64,000 nt of DNA, from contig NZ_JIAK01000012.1 in NCBI RefSeq assembly GCF_000620765.1, positions 1 to 64,000 on the forward strand, read 5' to 3'. The notes beneath the pieces are model-generated. The model ran no database searches. It worked only from the letters and a program-made list of their open reading frames with translations, and was not told where the DNA came from. The stretch's first letter is position 1. The number at the start of each line of letters is the position of its first letter. Origin of the DNA: Desulfovermiculus halophilus DSM 18834. GTDB lineage: Bacteria > Desulfobacterota > Desulfovibrionia > Desulfovibrionales > Desulfothermaceae. Shown here piece by piece: positions 34,241 through 43,020 of the stretch. A program made the translations under genes and the position numbers.

Positions 34241-35412
34241 TGTCTCAAGAGAGCACGGCTGCAGGAAGTCGTCTTCAGCTCACCCCGGGCCGCCTCCTGG
34301 TCGGGTGCATCATACTTCTTGGGCTGATTGTCACCTTCCTTCGTTTCACTCAGGGGCTGGGGGCAGTGACCAACCTGGACCACAACACTCCCTGGGGCCT
34401 GTGGATCAGCTTCGATCTTCTCTGCGGTGTGGCCCTGGCCGCCGGAGGCTTTGTTACCTCCGCCGCAGTGTACATATTCGGCCTGCACAAGTATCACTTC
34501 GCGGTCCGCCCGGCCGTGCTCACCGGATTTTTGGGATACGCCCTGGTGGTCCTGGCCCTGACCTATGACGTGGGCATCCCCTGGCGTCTGCCGTATCCCT
34601 TTATCGTCCAGCCCGGACCGAGCTCTTTTCTCTTTGAGGTCGGCTTGTGCGTGGCCTTGTATCTGACTGTGCTTTTCCTGGAGATCTCTCCGGCAGCCCT
34701 GGAGTGGCTGGGAAAACGCCGCCTGCGGAGCATCGTGGTCAAAATGACCCTGGTCCTGACCATTTTCGGCGTTATTTTATCCACCCTGCACCAATCCTCC
34801 CTGGGTGGGCTGTACCTGATTGCTCCGTCCAAGCTGCATCCCTTGTGGTACTCCGCCTATCTCCCTTTGGGCTTTTTCATCTCCAGCATAGTGGCCGGGC
34901 TTTCCATGGTCATCTTCGAAGGCGCCCTGTCCTCCAGATTTATGAAGCACAAAATGGACGCGGAGCACATCAGGCACAAAGACGACCTGGCCATTGGGTT
35001 TGCCAAGGCCGGAGCCGTGGTCCTGGCCGGCTACTTTTTCATTCAGCTCTCCAGCCTGGCCGCAGACAATGACTGGGCCTATCTGAGCACCGGCTACGGG
35101 GCCTGGTACCTTCTGGAAATAGGGGGCTTCGTGGCTCTGCCCTGCCTGCTTTTCGCTCTGGGAGCCAGGGAAAAAAACGTCCGGCTTATACGTTGGACTG
35201 CAGTCCTGGCCGTGCTGGGCATTGTGCTCAACCGGTTCAATGTGTCCCTGGTGGCCTTTAACTGGCACCTGGCCCCGGACCAGCGATACTTCCCCTCCTG
35301 GATGGAGTTTTCCATCTCCATCTTCTTGGTCACCCTCGGCGTTCTGGCGTATACCTTCGTGGTCACCAGAATGCCTGTCTTGTTCGAACATCCGGAATAC
35401 GCAGAGGAGTAA
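34240..35412 (+). CDS. hmcC: Hmc complex NrfD-type membrane subunit HmcC
   Basis: 390 aa with about ten membrane helices, NrfD/PsrC family. The quinone-site region GLGAVTNLDHNTPWGLWISFDLLCGVALAAGGF is typical. The ATG overlaps the hmcB stop (ATGA), so they are coupled. NrfD subunits interact with the menaquinone pool, possibly moving protons. Confidence 0.94.
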   Translation: MSQESTAAGSRLQLTPGRLLVGCIILLGLIVTFLRFTQGLGAVTNLDHNTPWGLWISFDLLCGVALAAGGFVTSAAVYIFGLHKYHFAVRPAVLTGFLGYALVVLALTYDVGIPWRLPYPFIVQPGPSSFLFEVGLCVALYLTVLFLEISPAALEWLGKRRLRSIVVKMTLVLTIFGVILSTLHQSSLGGLYLIAPSKLHPLWYSAYLPLGFFISSIVAGLSMVIFEGALSSRFMKHKMDAEHIRHKDDLAIGFAKAGAVVLAGYFFIQLSSLAADNDWAYLSTGYGAWYLLEIGGFVALPCLLFALGAREKNVRLIRWTAVLAVLGIVLNRFNVSLVAFNWHLAPDQRYFPSWMEFSISIFLVTLGVLAYTFVVTRMPVLFEHPEYAEE

Positions 35413-35416
35413 GGCC

Positions 35417-35548
35417 ATGCAGGATTTTTCCACCCTTCACGAGTTCATGTCCTTCACCAAGGGCCTGACCTATGTCCTGATGGGAGTGATGCTGGTTGCT
35501 CTGGGCGGTGTGTGGGCTTTTCTGACCAGCAGGGATGAAGACGAGTAG
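35417..35548 (+). CDS. hmcD: Hmc complex small membrane protein HmcD
   Basis: 43 aa from ATG 35417, just after AAGG and 4 bases past the hmcC stop. One membrane helix (LTYVLMGVMLVALGGVWAFL) with an acidic C-terminus DEDE. HmcD of Desulfovibrio is similarly tiny, and its position in the operon matches. Confidence 0.9.
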   Translation: MQDFSTLHEFMSFTKGLTYVLMGVMLVALGGVWAFLTSRDEDE

Positions 35549-35569
35549 GCTCTATGTGAGGAGGAGTGC

Positions 35570-36247
35570 ATGTACGATCTCTTAACCGGACCCGTCTTTG
35601 TTCTGGCCTTTGCCTTCTGCATCATCGGCCTGCTGGTCAGGGCAGCTGTGTACATCAAAGGACTGGACTGGCGCCTGGACCGGGTGGCATATGCCCAGTA
35701 TCCAAAGCAGGGGGCCAAGGGAGCCCTGCGCTCCATCGGGCACTGGATTCTCCCTTTCGGATCCCGGAACTGGCGGGTAAAGCCATTGTTTACCCTGGTC
35801 TTTTTCACCTTTCATCTCGGGCTGATCATCACCCCCCTCTTTCTGCAGGGCCATGCAGTCATTGCCCACCAGCGCCTGGGCCTGGCCTGGCCCGCAATTC
35901 CCATGGCCCTAGCCGATGCTTTGACCATAGCCGTGCTCATCACCGGCGGCATTATCCTGGTCCGCCGCCTCGTCCTGCCCGAAGTCAGGATTTTGACCAC
36001 TGGATACGATATTGTCCTTCTCCTGTTGACCCTGGCTCCGTTCGTCACCGGGTTGCTGGCCGTCCAGAACGCACCCGGGTATGTGTATTGGCTCTATGCC
36101 CACATCATCCTGGGCGAGGCCCTGCTCATCGCCATACCCCTGACCAAGCTGTCCCATATTGTGCTTTTCTTCCTGACCAGGGCCCAAATCGGGATGGACT
36201 TCGGCATCAAGCGGGGCGGGATGAAGGGCCGGGGAATCAGTTGGTAG
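35570..36247 (+). CDS. hmcE: Hmc complex cytochrome b-like membrane subunit HmcE
   Basis: 225 aa with five membrane helices, NarI/DsrM type. Paired His residues on helices (FFTFHLGLIITPLFLQGH; YAHIILGEALLIAIPLTKLSHI) can bind heme b. It is thought to link menaquinol and the cytoplasmic iron-sulfur subunit HmcF. hmcF begins immediately after its stop. Confidence 0.92.
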   Translation: MYDLLTGPVFVLAFAFCIIGLLVRAAVYIKGLDWRLDRVAYAQYPKQGAKGALRSIGHWILPFGSRNWRVKPLFTLVFFTFHLGLIITPLFLQGHAVIAHQRLGLAWPAIPMALADALTIAVLITGGIILVRRLVLPEVRILTTGYDIVLLLLTLAPFVTGLLAVQNAPGYVYWLYAHIILGEALLIAIPLTKLSHIVLFFLTRAQIGMDFGIKRGGMKGRGISW

Positions 36248-37684
36248 ATGATGAAATCCAAAGCATTTGATCCAAAACCTCACAGCGGAGTCACCCATAT
36301 GTCCGAACTGCAGCTTTGCTCTCCGCAACCTGTTCAATCCAAGGAAGACCTGGACGCCCTTCTGGCCGATACAGGAGGAAGACAGTACTACGAAGAGATG
36401 AAGCACCTGCCAGTGGATACCGCCAAACTCAAGGCAGCCTTGGACAAGACCTGCAAGTCACGCATCCGGACCTGGCTCGATCTCTGCGCCCATTGCGGAC
36501 TCTGCGCGGACAGCTGCTTCTTTTATCTGACCAATAACCGGGATCCGAAGCAGGTCCCGGCCTATAAGATCCAGTCCACCCTGGGCGAGATTGTCAGGCG
36601 CAAAGGCAAGGTGGACACCGATTTCATGATCCGGGCCATGGACTACGCCTGGTCCCGCTGCACCTGCTGCAACCGCTGCGGGATGTACTGCCCCTACGGC
36701 ATCGACATGGGGGTTATGTTCAGCTATCTGCGCGGCCTGCTTTTCAGTCAGGGATTCGTGCCCTGGGAGATGAAGATCGGCTCGGGCATGCACCGGGTGT
36801 ACCGGGCCCAGATGGCGGTGACCTCTGAGGACTGGGTGGAGACCTGCTCCTGGATGTGCGAGGAGTACGAAGACGACTGGCCCTCTCTGCAGATCCCGGT
36901 GGACAAGGAAGACGCGGACATCCTGTATCTGGTCAACGCCCGGGAGCCCATGCACTATCCGGACGACATCGCCGAGGCGGCCATTTTGTTCCACATCGCC
37001 GGCGAGAACTGGACCGTCTCCAGCACCGGGTGGGACATGACCAGCCTGTCCATGTTCGCCGGAGACTGGGAGGCCTGCACCATGCAAGTGAATACGGTGT
37101 ATGAAGCCATGGAACGGCTGCGGCCCAAAAGAATGGTCGGCACCGAGTGCGGACACGCCTTCCGGGCTACGGTGACCGAGGGGCCGTATTGGGCCGGCCG
37201 CCGGGACGGGCAGCCTCCGGTGCCTTCCCTGCACTATGTGGAATGGGTGGCCGAGGCCCTGCGAAGCGGCAAGCTGAAGATCGATCCGGCCAAAAAGATC
37301 AAAGAGCCGATAACCCTTCAGGATTCTTGCAACTACATCCGCAACCACGGACTGACTCAGGCCACTCGGGAGATCATGAGCTATCTGGCCGACGATTTCC
37401 GGGAGATGACCCCGAACAAGGAGCATAACTTCTGCTGTGGGGGCGGCGGGGGTTTAAACGGCATCGGGCGCTACCGGGAACAGCGCAACGTGGGCCTGCG
37501 CTGCAAGCTGGATCAAATCAAAAAGACCGGAGCCACCCAGGTGGTGGCTCCCTGTCACAACTGCTGGGACGCCATCCGGGACATGGAAGAGGAATACAAG
37601 GCCGGCATCAGCTGGTCGTTCTTAAAGCCCCTGCTCTTGAAAATGGTCGAAATCCCGGAACACCTGCAGCCAAAAGAGGAATAA
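36248..37684 (+). CDS. hmcF: Hmc complex HdrD/DsrK-like cytoplasmic subunit HmcF
   Basis: 478 aa from ATG 36248; ATG 36301 (MSELQL) with GGAG upstream is a possible alternative. Two [4Fe-4S] motifs: [11 protein letters not shown] and [15 protein letters not shown]-terminal CCG domain [11 protein letters not shown] with CHNC, as in heterodisulfide reductase HdrD. The first CCG domain is degenerate ([15 protein letters not shown]). It probably delivers or accepts electrons on the cytoplasmic side, on thiols or another carrier. Confidence 0.93.
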   Translation: MMKSKAFDPKPHSGVTHMSELQLCSPQPVQSKEDLDALLADTGGRQYYEEMKHLPVDTAKLKAALDKTCKSRIRTWLDLCAHCGLCADSCFFYLTNNRDPKQVPAYKIQSTLGEIVRRKGKVDTDFMIRAMDYAWSRCTCCNRCGMYCPYGIDMGVMFSYLRGLLFSQGFVPWEMKIGSGMHRVYRAQMAVTSEDWVETCSWMCEEYEDDWPSLQIPVDKEDADILYLVNAREPMHYPDDIAEAAILFHIAGENWTVSSTGWDMTSLSMFAGDWEACTMQVNTVYEAMERLRPKRMVGTECGHAFRATVTEGPYWAGRRDGQPPVPSLHYVEWVAEALRSGKLKIDPAKKIKEPITLQDSCNYIRNHGLTQATREIMSYLADDFREMTPNKEHNFCCGGGGGLNGIGRYREQRNVGLRCKLDQIKKTGATQVVAPCHNCWDAIRDMEEEYKAGISWSFLKPLLLKMVEIPEHLQPKEE

Positions 37685-37717
37685 GGGCTTCCTCTGCGTA
37701 TTCCTAGAAATAACTGT

Positions 37718-38188
37718 TTAGGAACGCAAAGTAGCGGTCAGGCGCAAGGGATTGAGCAGCAGATCCAGGGCCGGGATAATGCCCGGCAGGGCGATGTCTG
37801 CTGAAAGCAGGCTCTCTCTGGATGTTCCCTCCTCCAGCATGATCGCCAGCCCCAGGGCCGCAGCCTCCAGCATCATCCGGTCGTTGCGGCCGTTGCCCAC
37901 GCATACGCATCTGTCCGCTCCCAGGTCTTGGACAAAGGCCAGCTTCTGGCCGACCTGATCCTCTTGGCCCAAAATCTTCACTGAACAGGCCCAGTCCTCG
38001 AGCTTGGCCTGGACCTTGCCGAAGGTGTCCGCGGTGATCACATGCACCTGGACCTGCTCGGCCAGCTTCTCCACCCGCCGCCGGATGCCCTGGACCGGCT
38101 CGCCGTCCACAGCCATGGTCCCGTTGTAGTCCATGACCACGTGCTCCAGGTTCAGCTCCCCAAAATCCGGGATGTCGATCCGCAGCAT
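37718..38188 (-). CDS. HAD-superfamily phosphatase, soluble P-type ATPase-like
   Basis: 156 aa from ATG 38188 with GAGGAG upstream; the longer frame lies in MITE copy C and is rejected. HAD motifs: DYNGTM (nucleophile Asp), VITADTF and VGNGRNDRMML, like COG4087 'soluble P-type ATPase' proteins. The substrate is unknown. It is convergent with hmcF. Confidence 0.85.
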   Translation of the reverse strand: MLRIDIPDFGELNLEHVVMDYNGTMAVDGEPVQGIRRRVEKLAEQVQVHVITADTFGKVQAKLEDWACSVKILGQEDQVGQKLAFVQDLGADRCVCVGNGRNDRMMLEAAALGLAIMLEEGTSRESLLSADIALPGIIPALDLLLNPLRLTATLRS

Positions 38189-38208
38189 ACTGTTCTCCTC
38201 TATTTTCC

Positions 38209-38490
38209 GGCTCTTCGACACAGAAAGTGGAATTGCATCTATAAGAGTTTGCCGTCTCTTCTGTGTGCCGTAAGCGGCAGGCCCGCACATTTTCTTGGTC
38301 CCGCCAAAAGGGGGAAACCAGGCACTCACATGCATGATATGCTCAGTCCATCTGAAAACAATGTCCATCATGTGAGTGCCTGGAGGGGGCAGGGATCCCC
38401 CTTTGGCGGGGCTTAGAAAATACCGGGCCGAAAGCGGGCACACAGAAGAGATGGCAAACGCCAAAAGTCCACAGGCTACGTCCAAGAACC
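38209..38490. mobile_element. MITE copy C (282 bp, long form)
   Basis: Starts GGCTCTTCGAC and ends GTCCAAGAACC, between 8-bp duplications TATTTTCC (38201-38208) and TGTTTTCC (38491-38498), one mismatch. It is more diverged in the centre than copies A and B. It lies 20 bases upstream of the HAD gene start, in its promoter region. Confidence 0.9.
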
Positions 38491-38788
38491 TGTTTTCCCC
38501 TGTTCATTATCCCTCAAGGCTAGAAGCCCGGCCGAGCCTCCTGACCCGATCATCCAGTCCTTGTCTAGTATCAACAAACTGCCGGCCAGTGCAAGCACAA
38601 GCGGTCATAAAGCCTTTTCCTGATTCCCAGCCGTGAAGCTGCGTTCCAAGCTGTCCCCATCCATTACCTTTCCTGATCTCTTAGCGACCAGTTGATTACA
38701 AAAACCAATTGGAATGGCAGGCAATTCATATGGTACGTGTGCTCGGTGAGTAAAAAAATGGGCCCGAAATGCAGATATGGAGGAGAGA
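38491..38788. other. Intergenic region before the YjiM-like gene
   Basis: About 300 bp without a gene. The first eight bases are the right target duplication of MITE copy C. I see no hairpin terminator or clear promoter; short AT-rich runs at 38690-38770 may hold the promoter of the next gene. Confidence 0.5.
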
Positions 38789-40066
38789 ATGAATACAGAC
38801 TTCCGCCGGATGTGGGCCGAGCTGGGCATGGATCTTGATGCCCACGATGCCCTTCTGGAGGCCCTGAACCAGGGCTACCGGGATATCTATCTCAGCCAGA
38901 AGAACCGTCCCCACGGTATGCGCTATTTTGACTTTGTCCTGGGCCAGGTGCACGGGCAGCGCATCCAGGAACTGCGGGAAGAACACCAGGCCGGGCGCAA
39001 GATAATCGGCTCCTACTGCGTGTTTGTCCCGGAAGAGATCGTCCTGGCTGGAAACGCCACCCTGGTCGGCCTGTGTTCCGGAGCTGATTTCGCCATGGAG
39101 GAAGTGGAAAAGGTCCTGCCCCGGAATACCTGCGCCCTGATCAAATCCTCCTTCGGCTTCAAGCTGGGCAAGGTCTGCCCCTTTCTGGAGGTATCGGACA
39201 TGGTCGTGGGTGAGAACACCTGCGACGGGAAAAAGAAGTCCTACGAGACGCTGCGGGATCTAGTGGACAACATGTACGTTATGGATATGCCCCAGATGAA
39301 GACCGAAGAGGGCCGGGACCTTTTGCGCAGCGAGTACAAGCGTTTTCTGCAGGCGGTGGAGGAGCTGACCGGGACGAGCATAGATGTGACCGGCTTAAGG
39401 CAGGGAATCCAGACCGTGAATGCCAAACGCCAAGCCATGGCCAGGCTGCAGCGCCTGCGCTGGGCTGACCCTGCTCCCATCTCCGGCCTGGACGGGCTCC
39501 TGGCCAGCCAGGTCTTTTTCTACGACAACCCGGAGCGGTTCACCAAGTCGGTGAACACCTTGTGCGATGAACTGGAAGCACGGGTGGAAAACAAGGAAGG
39601 CGTCATGCCCCAGGGCACTCCCAGAATCCTGATGTCCGGGTGCCCAATGGCCGTGCCCAACTGGAAGATGCCCTATCTGGTGGAATCCGCCGGCGGAGTG
39701 ATTGTGGGGGAAGAATCCTGCGTGGGCGAGCGGGGCAACCGCAACCTGGTGGATGATTCCGGAGAAACCCTGGATGAACTGATCGAGGCCATTGTGGATC
39801 GCTACTTCCAGATCGAATGCGCCATCTTTACCCCCAATCCGGACCGCCTGGAACGGATCAAGAAGATGTACGCCGATTCCAAAGCCGACGGGGTCATCCA
39901 CTACAGCATCCAGTTCTGCCAGCCCTACATTATGGAATCCATCCCGGTGGAGAAGGCCCTGGAGGCAGAGGACATCCCCTGCCTGCGGGTGGAAACCGAT
40001 TACAGCATGGAGGACGCCGGGCAGCTTTCAACCAGGATCGAGGCCTTTCTGGAGGTGCTCAAGTAG
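38789..40066 (+). CDS. Double-cubane-type 2-hydroxyacyl-CoA dehydratase family protein (YjiM-like)
   Basis: 425 aa from ATG 38789, 5 bases after GGAGG; ATG 38777 would be in the ribosome site. HgdB/BcrC family: YCVFVPEEI, KSSFGFKLGKVCPFL, the VVGENTCDGKKK motif, LMSGCPM and IHYSIQFCQPY. The CDGKKK type is shared with E. coli YjiM and the double-cubane cluster proteins. These reduce small molecules at an [8Fe-9S] cluster when powered by an ATP-hydrolysing activase. A matching activase gene lies just downstream at 40681. Substrate unknown. Confidence 0.88.
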   Translation: MNTDFRRMWAELGMDLDAHDALLEALNQGYRDIYLSQKNRPHGMRYFDFVLGQVHGQRIQELREEHQAGRKIIGSYCVFVPEEIVLAGNATLVGLCSGADFAMEEVEKVLPRNTCALIKSSFGFKLGKVCPFLEVSDMVVGENTCDGKKKSYETLRDLVDNMYVMDMPQMKTEEGRDLLRSEYKRFLQAVEELTGTSIDVTGLRQGIQTVNAKRQAMARLQRLRWADPAPISGLDGLLASQVFFYDNPERFTKSVNTLCDELEARVENKEGVMPQGTPRILMSGCPMAVPNWKMPYLVESAGGVIVGEESCVGERGNRNLVDDSGETLDELIEAIVDRYFQIECAIFTPNPDRLERIKKMYADSKADGVIHYSIQFCQPYIMESIPVEKALEAEDIPCLRVETDYSMEDAGQLSTRIEAFLEVLK

Positions 40067-40121
40067 CTGCCAGGTGAGAGCCCCCCCTGGCGTACTGATT
40101 GTCAGGTATTAACGGGCTTTC

Positions 40122-40370
40122 TCAGGCTACTTCACCGTGACGATGTGTGAGGTCACCTTGCCCAAGCAAAAGACCTTTGATGGAAATATCTTCGTCCAAA
40201 GCATCCCAATGAATTCCTTTTGGGGTAAGCTCAAAGTCTTCAAGTTGGTCTGGAGAAGCATTGAGCAAGCGAGGGAACCAAGCCAACGGAACGCCTAAAG
40301 TCCGACCATCGTTGAGCTCAACCCAAAAACGATCTTGATCAATTGTGACTGATCTAGGAGAAATATTCAT
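40122..40370 (-). CDS. DUF2442-domain small protein
   Basis: 82 aa. Contains the DUF2442 pattern (FWVELNDGRTLGVPLAWFPRL, IHWDALDEDISIKGLL). It overlaps the DUF4160 gene by 17 bases. Such pairs are often found as mobile, toxin-antitoxin-like modules, but activity is not established. It is likely transcribed as one unit with DUF4160. Confidence 0.85.
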   Translation of the reverse strand: MNISPRSVTIDQDRFWVELNDGRTLGVPLAWFPRLLNASPDQLEDFELTPKGIHWDALDEDISIKGLLLGQGDLTHRHGEVA

Positions 40371-40596
40371 TCCACGCTTCCAGTAATTGTTCGCGGTTTT
40401 TAATGATCAAATGAGCAATTCTGCGCAGAGCTGGGGCATTAAAGCCATCATTGTTCGCTAACTGTACCTGTGGCGACAACCAATACTTTGCTTCAGCATC
40501 CGCTTGTCTGACATGAATATGTGCAGGTTCCGGAGGCAGCCCTTCGTTGGAGTAAAAAAAGAATTTTAAACCTTCAAAGCGAAGCACGACAGGCAT
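40354..40596 (-). CDS. DUF4160-domain small protein
   Basis: 80 aa, start ATG 40596 with GGAG upstream. DUF4160 signature: GLKFFFYSNEGLPPEPAHIHVR. It pairs with the DUF2442 gene. The pair is antisense to, and lies between, the YjiM-like gene and its activase, so it probably inserted into an older two-gene unit. Confidence 0.85.
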   Translation of the reverse strand: MPVVLRFEGLKFFFYSNEGLPPEPAHIHVRQADAEAKYWLSPQVQLANNDGFNAPALRRIAHLIIKNREQLLEAWNEYFS

Positions 40597-40680
40597 GTAT
40601 ATCTCCAGAAACCAGCATCCATACTGTTTATAGATCTAAATTATTCTCAAATCCTCGTCAATACACACTGGATATCACCT

Positions 40681-41430
40681 ATGCGCTGTGCAGGAATAGA
40701 CATCGGCTCCCGGAGTATTGAGCTGGTTATTGTTGAAAACGGACGGATCGTGGATCAGGAACAGACGGATACCGGGTTTGATCCCTTACGCGGGGTCACG
40801 ACAGTGCTTCAGGGCAAAGCATACGACTGCATCCTGGCCACCGGCTACGGCCGCAACCTGTTCGAGGTTTCATATGAAACACCCACAGTGACCGAGATCA
40901 AGGCCTATGCTCGAGGCGTATGGCACCACTTGCCGGGACACAAGGCCATCTTGGACATCGGCGGCCAGGATAGCAAGGCCATTGCCCTGACTGACAAAGG
41001 GAGAGTCAAAAAATTCGAGATGAACGACCGCTGTGCGGCCGGAACCGGCAAGTTTCTGGAGATCATGGCATCGGCCCTGGGGTTTTCTTTGCAGGATTTC
41101 GGAGCTGAGGCCTTAAGGGCTGAAAAGTCTCTAAACATCAGCAGCATGTGCACAGTGTTTGCCGAGTCTGAGGTCACTTCCTTGATCGCCAAAGGCCAAG
41201 ATCCCAGGGAAATCGCCCTTGGGCTGCATGCAGCCGTGGTCCGCAGGGCGGTAAGCATGCTGCGCCGGGTCAGCAGCAACCTGGACAGTGTGGTCTTTGC
41301 CGGTGGCGTGGCCAACAATCCCTGCATGCGGGAGCTGTTGGCCGACAGCTTGGGAGTCGATGTCCAGGTCCCGGAGACACCGCAGATGACCGGGGCCCTG
41401 GGGGCGGCTCTTCTGGCCCGGGAAAGCTAA
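40681..41430 (+). CDS. ATP-dependent activase of the HgdC/YjiL family
   Basis: 249 aa. Actin-like ASKHA fold: GIDIGSRSIELVIVENG, DIGGQDSKAI and FAGGVANNP. The two bridging [4Fe-4S] Cys are in NDRCAAGTGKFLE and SSMCTVFAES. The dimer hydrolyses ATP and injects a low-potential electron into a partner. The likely partner is the YjiM-like protein at 38789, and perhaps the one at 55392. E. coli YjiL is the closest well-known type. Confidence 0.92.
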   Translation: MRCAGIDIGSRSIELVIVENGRIVDQEQTDTGFDPLRGVTTVLQGKAYDCILATGYGRNLFEVSYETPTVTEIKAYARGVWHHLPGHKAILDIGGQDSKAIALTDKGRVKKFEMNDRCAAGTGKFLEIMASALGFSLQDFGAEALRAEKSLNISSMCTVFAESEVTSLIAKGQDPREIALGLHAAVVRRAVSMLRRVSSNLDSVVFAGGVANNPCMRELLADSLGVDVQVPETPQMTGALGAALLARES

Positions 41431-41446
41431 AAGAGGAAGGTGGTGC

Positions 41447-41878
41447 ATATATCGGAGTCGAAAGATACTTATCACCTGCCACTGCGTAATAAACGCCAAC
41501 GCCAAGGTTCCGCCTCTGGCCACAGTTGGGGGCGTATTCACAGACTCGGTCTCTGAGTACATTCAGTCTGGATGCGGCTTCCTGCAACTGCCCTGTCCGG
41601 AAGTCACCTATCTGGGCATGAACCGATGGGGCATGACCAAGGAACAATACGACCACCCCAATTTTCGCCGGCATTGCCGGGAAATTTTGATCTATCCCAT
41701 GGTTCATATTCAGGCCTCTGTGCAGGCCGGATACGAAATCGTCGGAGTCTTGGGCATGGACAAGAGTCCCAATTGCGGTCTGAATCTGACCTGTCGTGGA
41801 TATACAGGAGGCGAGCTGGGCTCTGTTGATCAGGTTGTGCACCAGATGAATGGCACACATCGTCCATGGCCTTTTTGA
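41447..41878 (+). CDS. TudS-related (CD3072-type) putative desulfidase, start unclear
   Basis: The frame reads ILITCHCVINANAKVPP, then LQLPCPEVTYLGMNRWGM, then VGVLGMDKSPNCGLNLTCRGYTGGE. The conserved Cys, CPE and SPSC-like (SPNCG) pattern is that of DUF523/TudS-related desulfidases. No ATG, GTG or TTG lies upstream of the conserved N-terminus; the nearest candidate is ATA 41447 after GAGGAAGG. The C-terminus (GTHRPWPF) also looks abrupt. The gene may use a rare start or be decaying. It follows the activase by 16 bases. Confidence 0.55.
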   Translation: MYRSRKILITCHCVINANAKVPPLATVGGVFTDSVSEYIQSGCGFLQLPCPEVTYLGMNRWGMTKEQYDHPNFRRHCREILIYPMVHIQASVQAGYEIVGVLGMDKSPNCGLNLTCRGYTGGELGSVDQVVHQMNGTHRPWPF

Positions 41879-41961
41879 AGCCAATGATCAAGATTTTTTC
41901 CATTTAACCGTTCCAGTATAGGTGTTTTAAGCATGTTTGCCCTTTGCGGAAGAGCCGAAAT

Positions 41962-42699
41962 CTAATGTTCTTTTGATATATTCAAATGCTCTGGTTGTTC
42001 GAGGGCAGAAGGCATTCGGGCCATCCAAAAGGCCAGGGAAGAGAAGCTCCGCTCCTGAATCAGCTCTACGTAGGATTCGATGCTGGAAATTATTACCAAG
42101 AGATAGCCGATAAGCTCCAGTATTTCTTCTATGACCCGTTTGTAGTCCCGGGAGTAGTCGTCGCCCATCAGGCTTTCCAAGAATTGGCTGTCTCCTATCA
42201 ATTGCCCGATGGGCACGGCCACGATGAAGCCGGCCCAAAGGATTACTCCTGCCCTGGAACTGAGAAGGATACGAAGCTGGTTTAGAAAATCGCGCCAGTG
42301 CCGAAACAGCAGGAAAGCCATAAATGCGAGAGACAGATACCCGAACTTCCAGCCGACAAAGGGAACCAGGGAATCAAGCAGGGCGTCCAGCTCTCTGATC
42401 AGCGCAAAGACTGTGAAACAAAAAAGCACGGCAAAAACAATGCGCACGGCTTTATTCAATGCCCCGGTGAGAAAGAACATAAATATCGCCCCGAGAAGTA
42501 TAAGGACTTGAACCCATTCAATGAAACCGTCTTCCTTAAAGGCGGCAATATCCCCGTGCTCCAGGGCATAAGGCAGACTATATGTAAACAAAAAAACGGC
42601 AATAGTGTAGAGAAGTATGCGGAACATGGTCTTCAGGACCGGATCAATCCTGGAAAGCTGCGTATCTTTTCTTGTTTCTTCATTGGTGAACACTTGCAT
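41962..42699 (-). CDS. Polytopic membrane protein of unknown function
   Basis: 245 aa from ATG 42699 with GAGGAGG upstream. About six membrane segments (for example ILLYTIAVFLFTYSLPYAL; WVQVLILLGAIFMFFLTGAL; IVFAVLFCFTVFALI; AGVILWAGFIVAVPIGQLI). No domain recognised. The C-terminus is soluble. It is convergent with the TudS-related gene. Confidence 0.75.
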   Translation of the reverse strand: MQVFTNEETRKDTQLSRIDPVLKTMFRILLYTIAVFLFTYSLPYALEHGDIAAFKEDGFIEWVQVLILLGAIFMFFLTGALNKAVRIVFAVLFCFTVFALIRELDALLDSLVPFVGWKFGYLSLAFMAFLLFRHWRDFLNQLRILLSSRAGVILWAGFIVAVPIGQLIGDSQFLESLMGDDYSRDYKRVIEEILELIGYLLVIISSIESYVELIQERSFSSLAFWMARMPSALEQPEHLNISKEH

Positions 42700-42744
42700 G
42701 ACCTCCTCGTCGGCACATAAGGTAAATACCTCGAAATACGCTTC

Positions 42745-43020
42745 TTAAGCCCTCTCCCCGGCGGCCGAAAGCCTCCTATTCAGGTCGTAGGCCGCGCTGA
42801 TCAGCGCCTATATGAATGAAGGCCTGGGGAAAATTGCCCAGGTGCTGCCCCTGCGGGCCGAACTCCTCGGCATAGAGCCCCAGGTAGTTGGCAAAACCGA
42901 ACATTTTTTCAAATACATACCTGGTCTTGTCCAGATTGCCCTGCCGGGACAGGCATTCCACATACAGGAAGATACTCGTGGCCGACTTTGGCTGCCCACG
43001 CCGGTAGATCGTCTTTGATT
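42745..43020 (-). pseudogene. C-terminal remnant of a GH15 glucoamylase/trehalase-like gene
   Basis: One frame gives [41 protein letters not shown], then after a one-base shift [14 protein letters not shown] to a stop at 42745. These are the C-terminal motifs of GH15 proteins. Upstream (43020 and higher) the frame is broken and the catalytic domain is absent. The gene is thus both truncated and frameshifted; no function is expected. Confidence 0.8.
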
